Shown piece by piece: positions 1-9,465 of a stretch of 64,000 bases of DNA. The notes beneath the pieces were generated by a model. That model saw nothing but the letters and a program-made list of their open reading frames with translations, did not search any database and was not told the origin of the DNA. The translations under genes and the position numbers were made by a program. This stretch comes from Metarhizium brunneum (Eukaryota; Ascomycota; Sordariomycetes; Hypocreales; Clavicipitaceae): positions 2,790,001 through 2,854,000 of the forward strand of contig NC_089425.1 of assembly GCF_013426205.1 (NCBI RefSeq), given 5' to 3'. How positions within the stretch are numbered: the stretch's first letter is position 1; each line of letters begins with the position of its first letter.

Positions 1-1555
1 TGAGCCTCGCATCCATGATACCACCACCACCACCACCGGCCCAGTAGGCGGCACCACTGGAACTCACGACACCTCCTTGGCCGGCTCAGACAACTACACT
101 TATGGTTCCGGAGCCAACCGTGGCGCCTCCGGCCCGGCCTCCAAGACTGATGGTCCTCACAACTCCAATCTCCTGAACAAGGCCGATCCTCGTGTCGACT
201 CGGACCGCGACCACAGCAAGAACTTGGGCATGAACCCACAGGGCACTGCTACAACTGGCACCACCGCCGGAACTGGTATCGGTGGCACTCAGCATCACAG
301 TGGTGTCGCTGGCACTACTGCTCTTGGTGGTGACCGTACTACTGGCCCGGCTACGCGCACAGATGGCCCTCATCAGTCCAACTTGGCGAACAAGGCTGAT
401 CCCCGTGTCGACTCTGACCGTGATCACAGCCGCAACTTGGGCATGAACCCTCATGGCACTGCTACTACCGGCACCACTGGTGGTCTTGGCTCTGCAGGTA
501 CTACTGGCGCCGCCATCGGTACCACGGGCTTGAACCGTGGCTCTGATGGCCCTGCCACCCGCACTGATGGTCCTCACGAGTCCAACTTGGCGAACAAGGC
601 CGATCCCCGTGTTGACTCTGACCGAGACCACAGCCGTAACCTGGGAGCCAACCCTCATGGGACTGCTACTACTGGCACCACTGGCACCACTGGCACCACT
701 GGCTCTCTCGGAACCCACACCGGTGCTCACGGCACTCACGCTGGCATCGCTGGTACCACTGGCACTGGTGACAATGCTGCTTTCTTCTCCAGTGGCACAG
801 GTGGTGCTACTGGCATCAATTGTGGCACCGACGGCCCAGCTAGTCGCACTGATGGCCCCCACGAGTCTAACTTGGCGAACAAGGCCGATCCCCGTGTTGA
901 CTCTGACCGAGACCACAGCCGTAACCTGGGAGCCAACCCTCATGGAACTGCCACTACTGGCACCGCTGGCACCACTGGCTCGTACGGAACTCACACCGGT
1001 ACTCACGGCACTCACGCTGGCACTACTGGCACGCACGTTGGCACCGCTGGAACCACCACCGGCACTTATGGCACTCATGGCACTCACGGCACTCACGCTG
1101 GTACTACTGGCACGCACGTTGGCACCGCTGGAACCACCACCGGCACTCACGGCACTCACGGCACTCACGCTGGCACCACCGGCGCCGGGCCAGGACCAGC
1201 CCCGAACACTGCCGGTCCTCACAAGTCCGACTTGCTGAACAAAGCTGATCCTCGTGTCGACAGCGATCTTGACGGCAGCAAGACCTTCGGCGGCAACAAG
1301 ACGTACGCGCAGCCTTAAAGAGTGGGTTCTAACTCATCTCATTGATTTCTCCCAACTCTATATGAAGCAAAATATCTAACAAGCTTTTGCAGGAGCGAGG
1401 CTATGGGCCACAAGGATCCTACAGACGCAGCGCAGGTTCCCCCTTCAGTATTGCAGAAGCACATTGGCGCCCCGACTGTGGAACATGATCATGCGAAGCA
1501 CGATCATACCAAGAGACACAGCGTGTCACACCAGGAAGAATATCGTGGTTTGTAA
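1..1555 (+). CDS. Hydrophilic tandem-repeat protein, 5' end outside window (exons <1-1302, 1393-1555)
   Basis: The reading frame is open to the left edge, so the start lies upstream. The protein is built from five copies of a unit of about 44 residues (DNA about 131-262, 344-478, 548-679, 833-964 and 1188-1302). Each copy carries the core NKADPRVDSDxDxS, and most also have TDGPHxSNL before it and NPHGTATTGT after it. Gly/Thr/His-rich spacers separate the copies. An uninterrupted frame stops at 1318, but a better model uses donor GTACGC at 1303, branch site CTAAC near 1378 and acceptor TTTTGCAG ending at 1392. Exon 2 then adds a hydrophilic, His-rich tail ending RGL at 1553-1555. No signal peptide or membrane segment is visible, though the N-terminus is missing. 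The composition resembles LEA-like stress proteins, but I do not recognise the family and assign no function. Confidence 0.75.
131..1302 (+). repeat. Coding tandem repeat, five units of about 130 bp
   Basis: Five homologous coding blocks start near 131, 344, 548, 833 and 1188. They are separated by variable spacers made of short GGCACTCAC/GGCACCACT-type repeats. Units 2 to 4 are nearly identical and the outer two have diverged, the usual pattern of internal expansion by unequal exchange. Confidence 0.8.
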
Positions 1556-2131
1556 GGATGGTTCTTTTATAGTCGGGGAATAATGATTTTACGAGTTGTA
1601 ATGTACTAGTATGATTATTGAATGAATTGATATATTTCCGAGCTATCTAGTTTCGTTATTCCTCTTGCCAGTCGTGACTTGTATCCACATTGTAGAAAGG
1701 AGCTTTATTACTCACTCACGTTGTCTGAGGAATGGATATTTATTTTTGAATTAGTAACGGATAGTAATAGAGCTTCTTCCCACAGCGTAAATGTAGGCCG
1801 TGAACATGAAACTGTGGCTGCGATTTAACCAAGTAATGCTCGTTACTAATAAACTAAGACCCTGAAATATTGACTCGGTTTCGGTACAATACTGAAAAGT
1901 CAACAGACTTAACTTCATACTTCTCATTAGTTATTGACATCTTTGTCTTTAGACAAAGTGGGTCGCTGCGCATTATCTCAGCATTGACTCTTGCACCCCA
2001 CCCAACTTGGGTACTTACCCTATGACACCGGACTTCTTCAAGTGATATTACAGCCTCACCCAACGGGCAGTCACTCATCGTCGGGCATCCGTCAACCTCG
2101 AAGCTCCTCCCATACTCACCATGCCTCCCTC
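1556..2131. other. Intergenic: 3' end of the repeat gene and ATG5 promoter
   Basis: AT-rich DNA with no supportable ORF. It should hold the 3' UTR of the repeat gene (AT-rich around 1560-1640) and the promoter of the ATG5 gene. No clear TATA box was found. Confidence 0.5.
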
Positions 2132-2982
2132 ATGATGGCACCTTCAATTGCCCAGACGCTGTGGGACGCCCGTATCCCGCTACACGTCACGCACGCCTCA
2201 TCACCCGCCGCCCCGTTCATCACCAGCGTCCCACGCTTCTCCTACCTCGCACTCCTGCTCCCCCGACTCTCCGCCTTCTTCGGCTCGGCGTGCTCGAGTT
2301 TTCACTTTGAAGATGTCCAGCTGAGGAATCTGGCAGTAGGCCTCTTGGTGGACTTGTACCAGCCCACGCTGCCGTTTCGGCTGGTCGTCGGTGACGGAGT
2401 AGGGTGGGATATCGGGGACACCTTTTTGAACTGTGTCAAGGAGGTAGACGACGCGCCACCCACATATTCCCCCCCCCAAGTTACGGAGAGAAGGACGAGG
2501 GAATTGCTAATGGTTCAAACATGTAGGCAGACTTTGTTCGCAACGGCAACGCGAACCAAATCATGAAAATGTCCAAGGAGCACACCACCCAGCTGTGGAA
2601 CGCAGTCATCGACAATGACCACGGGTTATTCGCCAAGGTCAATACGAGGCTGTTGAATGCGCCTACCAGCCTGAAGCACGTTCCCGTGCGGGTGTACATC
2701 CCCTCTGCGCCGGAGCACCAGGACCCGGCTGTGTCTGGGGACGCCGGCTCCTTCAGGATCGTGCAGTCCCTCGTGCCGGCGGCAAGTGCTGACCGCAGGC
2801 CAAAGCTGCTGGGCCAGGCGCTCAAGGACATGATGCCGAAATTGTTCCCGAGCAGTAGGGACCCCGTGTTGGCCGGGGTGGTTATGCATGGCGCCGGTGT
2901 GCCTTTTGATGCGCCCTTGGCGGATCTCATGCGGGAGGCGGCGTATCCTGACGGTTGGCTTTGCTTGGTGGTGACTGTTTAG
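2132..2982 (+). CDS. ATG5: Autophagy protein 5 (exons 2132-2443, 2527-2982)
   Basis: ATG5 is covalently joined to ATG12 and, with ATG16, forms the E3-like complex that lipidates ATG8 on the growing autophagosome membrane. The spliced product is 255 residues, in the usual fungal range. The N-terminus has the family motif TLWDARIPLHVTH, then a first ubiquitin-like fold, a helical linker and a C-terminal ubiquitin-like fold ending YPDGWLCLVV. The intron 2444-2526 (donor GTAGAC, branch GCTAAT, acceptor TAG) restores the conserved VKEADFVRNGN junction. By alignment with human ATG5, where the acceptor is Lys130 in KKDHKQLW, Lys121 in SKEHTTQLW is the probable ATG12 attachment site. Two adjacent ATGs (2132 and 2135) are possible starts. 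The gene converges on the CSA-like gene, with 148 bp between stop codons. Confidence 0.93.
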
Positions 2983-3130
2983 ATGGGAATCGACATGGCA
3001 TGGTATTTGGGAAGCAGGCGTTGGGTTTTTTTTCTTCATTCTTTCACTTCATAGCGCTTGCGTTCTTGAAAACAGGCAGGCATCTGTAGATGGGGGTAAA
3101 TATAATTCGTCTACTCCGTAATCAAATACA

Positions 3131-4585
3131 CTACCGGCTTGTGCCAGTAAATGTTATCTGTCTACCCATCAAACTTCTATACGCATTGTCCACGGCTTTT
3201 CTTTTCCTCCTTCTCGTCTCTTCATCCTCGTCAATGTCTTCTGTCTCATCAATGTCCTCCGGTCCCGGAATCTGCGGCATCCACGCACGAATCTGGCCGT
3301 CCAGGTGAGCACTGTAAATCGCACCAACCGAGTTCCCGCCCCCCATGACGGTTCCGATCTGTCCAGGCCCTCCCCCCGCTCCTCGCCATACAATCGTTGT
3401 TGTTCTGTTCCTGCCCAACTCTCCGCCCCGAGGACCTACAGGGTTGGTGGAACCAGGGCTGCGCAACCTTGTAATTACATTCCCATCATGCAGGTCAAGC
3501 AGCAATATCTCCTGATCGTTTGGCCAAATCAGAATCTCCTTGCTATTTGAGAGGCCCGACGATGTGACAACCATGGTAGCAGTCTTGGCATGCCGATTCT
3601 GAATCAAGGCTCCAAAACTCGCAAGAGTATTTGCTCCCGTGCCCGCATCCCAGACTCGGATCTTACGGTCCAACCCTGCCGACACAATGTACTTGGCATC
3701 GTCTGTCCATTGTAACCCGTTCACGGCCTCATCGTGCGCCTGGGCAGATGTCCGAAAGTGCGGCATACTACTCCAGTCCTGGTCCAAGGCTGTCGCGTGC
3801 CGAAACCGGTGAAGAACACCCAATGAATCTTCTTGGTCGAGCTGTGCAATGACACCGCCGGCACGCCGGATGTCCCAGACGCGCACTTTGCCGTCGGCAT
3901 GACCACTGGCGAGGATGTGCTCGTGTCGCGGGCTCCATGATGTGCAGAGGACAGGGCCGCCGTGGGCAACGAGTGCCTGGACTGCGGATCCGGATTTGAG
4001 GTCGACCAGACGCACGTTGGAGTGTTGCGTTGCGCAGGAAACAAGGAGGTGGTCTGCTATGGGGCTCATGGCGTGAGAATATATGGTGGCATTGAGATGG
4101 AAGTCTGCGGTGAGCGCGGAGCGTTGCGTTGCCCAGAGTTTGAGGGACTTGTCGTAGGAGCTTGACAGGAAGGCGTCTGGGTCGAAGGGGTAGAACGCCA
4201 GATGCGTGATGCCGTGACTGTGGCCATTCACCTTCTTCCCGCCGGTAGAACGAGCAATTGTGCTCACCGGACGGAAGACATGTCGTTGGTTGGGGGTCGG
4301 TGCCTCGTCAAGATCCCATATCTTGATGGAACCTTCTGAGCCACCAGACACGAGAATGCGCCCGTCGAATTTTTCGAGCGCAAGACCGCTTACACCGGCT
4401 CCATGAGCGCGAACACTGCGTGCTCGCTCTTCCGTCTCTTCGAGATGCGTTTGAGATGCTATTTCGCCGTTGAAGCGGTGTTGTGGTGCTGGGGCGAAGC
4501 TACGGAGGAGGTCTGCGTTCACTGACTCGGAGAGGTCATCGGGACTATGGTCACCCGTTTCACGGGACAGGAGGCGGGCCTGCAT
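3131..4585 (-). CDS. RAD28: CSA/ERCC8-type WD40 protein (Rad28/Ckn1 homologue)
   Basis: A single-exon gene for 484 residues. The protein resembles CSA (ERCC8; yeast Rad28), the substrate receptor of a CUL4-DDB1 ubiquitin ligase used in transcription-coupled nucleotide excision repair in the nucleus. It begins with the short N-terminal motif MQARLLSRETG, matching the human SARQTG region. WD40 blades follow with typical endings (IKIWDL, LKLWAT, VRVWDIRRAGG, IRVWDAGTG). The YSHAMSP, SPRHEHILASGHADGKV and AHDEAVNGLQWT segments align well with human CSA. The C-terminus is acidic then basic (EDIDEDEETRRRKRK) and could include a nuclear signal. The start is the first in-frame ATG. It is divergent from the Rrn10-like gene, sharing a 430 bp promoter region. 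Confidence 0.85.
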   Translation of the reverse strand: MQARLLSRETGDHSPDDLSESVNADLLRSFAPAPQHRFNGEIASQTHLEETEERARSVRAHGAGVSGLALEKFDGRILVSGGSEGSIKIWDLDEAPTPNQRHVFRPVSTIARSTGGKKVNGHSHGITHLAFYPFDPDAFLSSSYDKSLKLWATQRSALTADFHLNATIYSHAMSPIADHLLVSCATQHSNVRLVDLKSGSAVQALVAHGGPVLCTSWSPRHEHILASGHADGKVRVWDIRRAGGVIAQLDQEDSLGVLHRFRHATALDQDWSSMPHFRTSAQAHDEAVNGLQWTDDAKYIVSAGLDRKIRVWDAGTGANTLASFGALIQNRHAKTATMVVTSSGLSNSKEILIWPNDQEILLLDLHDGNVITRLRSPGSTNPVGPRGGELGRNRTTTIVWRGAGGGPGQIGTVMGGGNSVGAIYSAHLDGQIRAWMPQIPGPEDIDETEDIDEDEETRRRKRKAVDNAYRSLMGRQITFTGTSR

Positions 4586-5015
4586 TCATCGAGGAGACAC
4601 GCGGGACGACGCGTAAGCGGAAGTTACACGCGAGTGAGGACCGAGACGTATCAGTGTTTGCAGTGCGATTATGCTTTTGTTGTCGTTGAAGTTGATGATA
4701 CTTTGCCCTGTGATGTCAGACACCCAATAGGTCCGCATTGAGACGACGTGGGGCCCCACATTGCCCCACGTCTTTTCAACCTCATCCCGAAACCTTCACA
4801 AATTTCCGACTTGAATCATCACTTCTCTCTTGTGGCATGAGTGCAACAATTCTCTCTGGGTCCAACAACGACATCTATGCGGGACAATGACAGTCAGGCG
4901 GACGCACCCACGCGCCAAAATTTCCAGGGAACCCAACTCTTGATGAGTCGTTGCGAACAATCGTCTTGCCACCACAGTACCTATTCCCGCTTTTTAAGCC
5001 TGCAGCAGTTTCACT
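4586..5015. other. Divergent promoter region between the CSA-like and Rrn10-like genes
   Basis: 430 bp separate the two start codons. It contains the inverted repeat at 4745-4772 and no ORF of note. Confidence 0.5.
4745..4772. promoter_or_regulatory. 10-bp perfect inverted repeat in a divergent promoter
   Basis: GACGTGGGGC at 4745-4754 is exactly mirrored by GCCCCACGTC at 4763-4772 across an 8 bp spacer. The left arm also begins a 12 bp palindrome, GTGGGGCCCCAC, at 4748-4759. The GACGTGG core resembles bZIP/bHLH-type sites. Lying between two divergent genes, it is a candidate shared regulatory site; this is inference only. Confidence 0.45.
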
Positions 5016-5880
5016 ATGGACACCTATGCAGAGGACAAAGAGCACCCCTCAATCACAGCCGAAGAAGATAATGCTCAAGATTCTGGCCTCTCTGACGCGG
5101 GAAAGCCGATCTTGCCTCGCCGCCGCTTGGCAACCCTCTACGACGCCGTTGCAGGTAAATTACCACCACACCGCGGGAAAAAAAAAACATGAAAATGCAA
5201 CCGAGAGCCAACCCTTCATCACGTGAGATTAACATGATGCAGGAAGGGTTACCAAAGACACGGCTCTCAGAAATGAGATATCAGATCAGAAAAACTCACA
5301 TGGGCACTCCCACCAACGGCAGGAACGGCAACGCAAAGTTACCAGGCACTCTACTCGTGGCACATCAATAGCCCCCCATGAAGTACTTTTCCGGCGCAAA
5401 GACGCGCCGGAGCGGTACGCTGAGCACGATGTGTACAATGCGCACGAGAGAGATCTGCCTCGTGGCGGGAGGGACATTCTCCCCCACAGCGATCTTCTCA
5501 AGTCGGTCCACGCGTACTCTAGCAAGTTCTACGGGGCCATGGAACGAAGGAGGAACGAGGTGAATCGGGAAACAGAAGTCGGCGGCGGCGCTACTGGTGG
5601 ACGTAGCGTCGACGAGCGGAGCATGGACGAGACCGCTCTGCTCGCCTTTGGGATCCTGCTCGAAGAAGCCAGCAGGGAGGTCCTTGGTCAACGGGGTGAT
5701 TTGGTATTTACAGAGGGTGTTGTTGGGCCGGACGGTTCAAGCGGAGATGAAGTGGCGCAGCGTACAGAGTCTACGGTTGGTTACCGAGTCGTCGAGTCGT
5801 CGTTGAGAACGGCAACTAACAGCTCTGTCACCGGAAGGAGATTGGCAAAGAGGAGGAGATTGGCAAACTCCAACGATTGA
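5016..5880 (+). CDS. Probable UAF subunit Rrn10-like protein (exons 5016-5154, 5243-5880)
   Basis: The spliced product is 258 residues. The intron 5155-5242 (donor GTAAAT, acceptor ATGCAG) splits a Gly codon and keeps the frame open. Around residues 128-188 the pattern SDLLKSVHAYSSKFYG followed by SMDETALLAFGILLEE resembles the conserved core of yeast Rrn10, with its DxDLxxVHYYA and FDETSLxTLGLLIE segments. Rrn10 is a subunit of the upstream activation factor that recruits RNA polymerase I to rDNA promoters. The N-terminal 120 residues are charged and low in complexity. The C-terminus ends in a basic GRRLAKRRRLAN patch that could act as a nuclear signal. The start ATG is the first in frame. 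Identification rests on a short motif recalled from the yeast protein, so a different conserved fungal family remains possible. Confidence 0.6.
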
Positions 5881-8800
5881 CCAACACTTGCAATACTATT
5901 ATGACTCGTCGGCGGGGAAATTCTCCTTCCGTGCTTCTCGTTAGTTTTTTTTTATAGCGTCCAATGAGAAAATGAGGGGCATAATTACGGAGCATGTTGG
6001 TTGTATTTTTCTTTATAACTCTATTCGCTACGGAGTACAGCTGTCTAATTTTACGGGACACGACATGGCGTTTGGTTTCAAGTTATTCTGACGGAATGTC
6101 GATCTAGCCGCCTTCATTTGTGAGCAGGTGAAGAACAGGGATAGAGTTTGGCTCCATATTGTTTCCCTAGAGAAACAGTTACGTAGTAGATTCGTTATCC
6201 CAAGGGTGAATGTGTTGGACATTATAACCTAGAGCGTACTCCGTAATGAGTATCCGTATACTGAGCAATGAAATCCAGAAATTTTGACAACGTCGAGCGC
6301 CATCATGACACATGCTGCACTGGGCGGCAGCCGATTGCGCCTCTGGAGCATGGGCAGGTTGCCAACCAGACACATCTGTACTAGTACAAAGAGGTTTGGG
6401 AACAAAGACTTGGAACATGGCCACGATTCGTATCAACAGACCAGCAGTTGGTCCGAACACCAATAAGCTGGAACACCTAGCCGCCATCGTGATGTGGGAA
6501 CCACGAGATGGCTTTGGCGATCGAGGCTACGGAGTACTCCAAATGGCTCATTTGTTTTTAAATTTGTCTCTTTTACGGAGAATAGTTTGTTTGTTTCACA
6601 CGCCGTGCACAAGGACGTTGTCGCCACATCAGGAGACGGAGGCTTGCTCACCTGCAGAAGTGGAGGTTGAAATAGGATCACGCATCAGGTGTCAATAAAA
6701 AGGCAGAAAGAGTCTGGTCCTTGGCCCTACAAGTCGGTTAATGAACAGGGTATCTGGTGTATGAAATGTGTGTCAGAAGATGCACTGGGCGGCGAGCTGC
6801 TGACCGGACCAACGCATTGTTGGCTCGAAAATGGAGCCACAGACGCCCAATACAGTACAGTATACGGAGTATATGCATTGTAACATAAAAACAGACTGAC
6901 CGACGTAGCAGAATCAGTCCATGCCTGCCATGTAATTGCCAAGGAGGACTCCGTACCTCGCTGAGGGGAGTGCTATTGGGCACTCATCGGACTCCAGGCC
7001 GGGACTTCAATCTAGAACTTTTCTGGCCCTTTTTGATCGCGAGGGTGTGGAGGCGGGGGAGGGTTCGGCGTGCCATGTATCGATACATGAACTATTGTGT
7101 TTTTGAAAAGAAAAAAGTTTTTCCCCCTCTCGATCATAGTACAAAGAGGACCTTGTCATGGACGTTTCGATAGTTGAGCGACATTGGATGGGGGTGCTCG
7201 CAGTCGACGCGCGGTTCGGCCATGGATCTTACCACCGCCACCACTCTTTTGTAACTGCGGCACAAACGCAACCTTGTATCACCACATTGTACTCCGTACA
7301 TTGTAAATATGGACAACTCCGTTAGCCATGCCTTTTTGAAATGGGAAAAAACAGATTGAGGTTCTTACCCCGGCCGTTCTGGTGCTCCCAGGTAATCTGC
7401 TACGTGCGCGACAGGGCTTGCATGGGATAGTCGTACAAATGCGTGAGTTACGGATATATTACACAGGTGCGTGTTCTGCGCGGCGTCGCCCAATGGCTGG
7501 ACGGGGAAACCGCCTCCAGCTGAAAGGCCCTGGCGACACCGACCGGAAGAGCGCAGCGCACCGATTTTGAGGTGACCGATTCGCACGAGATCTGACGGAC
7601 ACAGAGATCGCTCAGATATCGGCCAGCCGACCAGTCACCTGACCAATGTCAGCCCTCAACGGCGTTTTAGATTTGCCTAGTCTGACATACAGGCATGCAA
7701 AACGCAAGCCGGACAAGGCTTCACGTCTCTACCCGACATGGACATTTCTTCCAAGGCCCCTAGGCCCCTGTTAGAGGTGCGTTCCGGCTCTTGTTGCGAG
7801 AACTGGCAAGCGACGGCAACGCCATCATATGTTATTCGTCTCGATACGCCTCTTTTTTTTGTTGGCCATGTCGCATTGAGTACAACATCATAGGCTTCGG
7901 ACAATGATATCTGATACATCATCAGATGCTCTGAAACCGCGCAGTACGGAGTACTTGGCAGGCGAATCTAACGGTGTGAATAGGAGCTTGAAAATAGCAT
8001 ACACCGCGTGCCCGATGGGATTCCAAGTTGGCAGTTTTTGTTGCTGCGAAACGTGCGGTCTCATCCCCATCGTTGATAACACCCTGCCACAACAAAACGC
8101 CATGTTGCTGTAGTTGTATTGATAAAGGAAGAAACTCAAATGAGGCAAAAACAGGCGGTATGCTGCTGCATCACATTGTTTCTGTAAGCAGGAGGAGGGA
8201 AATGCGGTTTTGGTTACCCCGTACCTAGGTAGTCAATGAAGCTAAAACTATATCGCCTGACGAATAGACGCTTTCGTGCCAACGAATGTACCCCTGCCGC
8301 TTCAGATTCTATACCGCTCATGAGAAAGAGTAAATCGTACTCCGTACACTAGCCTGCGGACTTGTTTGGACCTTTGGCATGGAAATTTCAATGTTGACTC
8401 AAGGCTCATCGGGGGGGGTTCCGCTCAGTATTCCACGGGCCATCATGTTGACTTGATGTGACTGGAAATAGGCTGCTATGCAATTTACTATTCCCATTCG
8501 AGCAACTGCCAACCTCCCGATCAGGTCAGAGTGTCCTCTCATATTACACCAACGATCAATTCTAAAGCCTGTTTGTGTCCAGTGTAGGCGTGGATGTGGT
8601 GATTGTGCTCCAAAGAATGCTCCGCTGGTCTGTCGATGCAAGGACGTGCAGTGCTCACTATTCGGATTGTTTGCGCTTAAACCTCGACACAGCACGAGTT
8701 TCGAACGGGCCGTTCCTTGTGCCTGGGTCATGGTGTCCGTGAGTGCTATGTCATGCAGGTGGCTGTTTTCGCGATATTTGGTGGTTGACGCGGCGACAAG

Positions 8801-9451
8801 AATCGCCAGGGAACTCGTCAGAACGCCCCTACAAATTAAAGCAGGAAGCACTTTTGATTCGGGCAATGGAGCACAGAGCGCGGAGTACATACTAGGTAGA
8901 TACTCCAGGTAATTAGTATTTACAAGAAACCTACTAGGTACTATCTAGGGAGGTATACAGTAGTAAACGGGGAATGGCAGACCGGCTTATGAGGCAGGAG
9001 CGAGACGGTGTAAAGAGAAAGATGCATTGTGCGTGGGAAGAACCAAGAGCAGTTTGACCACCGTTGTGGAAGGTACTAGTTGCACGAGACACAATGTGGA
9101 CCTGGCAAAAAAAAAAAAACTCGGACAATGTTCCTTTTTCTTTTTCCTTTTCTTTTTGGTTTGGCCACCTTCATGTTGATACAGAGTGCTAAGCAACGTC
9201 CCGTTTAAAACGCAAGTTGATCGAAAATGGCACTTGGGCTTGGGGGACTACGTACGGAATACTCCGTACTCCATACTGCATCCTGCTGTCTTTCACCTCC
9301 ACGAACGCTTCAATGAAAAATTGACAAGTCATTCCATGCCGGACAATGGTGGGGTTGCCAACACCAAGTTTCACACATGGTAATGACCACTGCAAAGACG
9401 GGACGACGCCAGAAAAAGCAAAAACAGCCTCACGAGATCATCCCACGGTGG

Positions 9452-9465
9452 ACTCCGTACGGAGT
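9452..9465. repeat. 14-bp palindrome formed by two TACGGAGTA-type elements
   Basis: ACTCCGTACGGAGT is its own reverse complement. It is two oppositely oriented copies of the dispersed element overlapping at the central GTAC. Confidence 0.7.

Noticed and set aside
86..1222. 378-codon ORF antisense to the repeat protein
   Set aside because: It mirrors the period and GC-rich third positions of the repeats; its low-complexity Ala/Ser/Val content fits a shadow frame.
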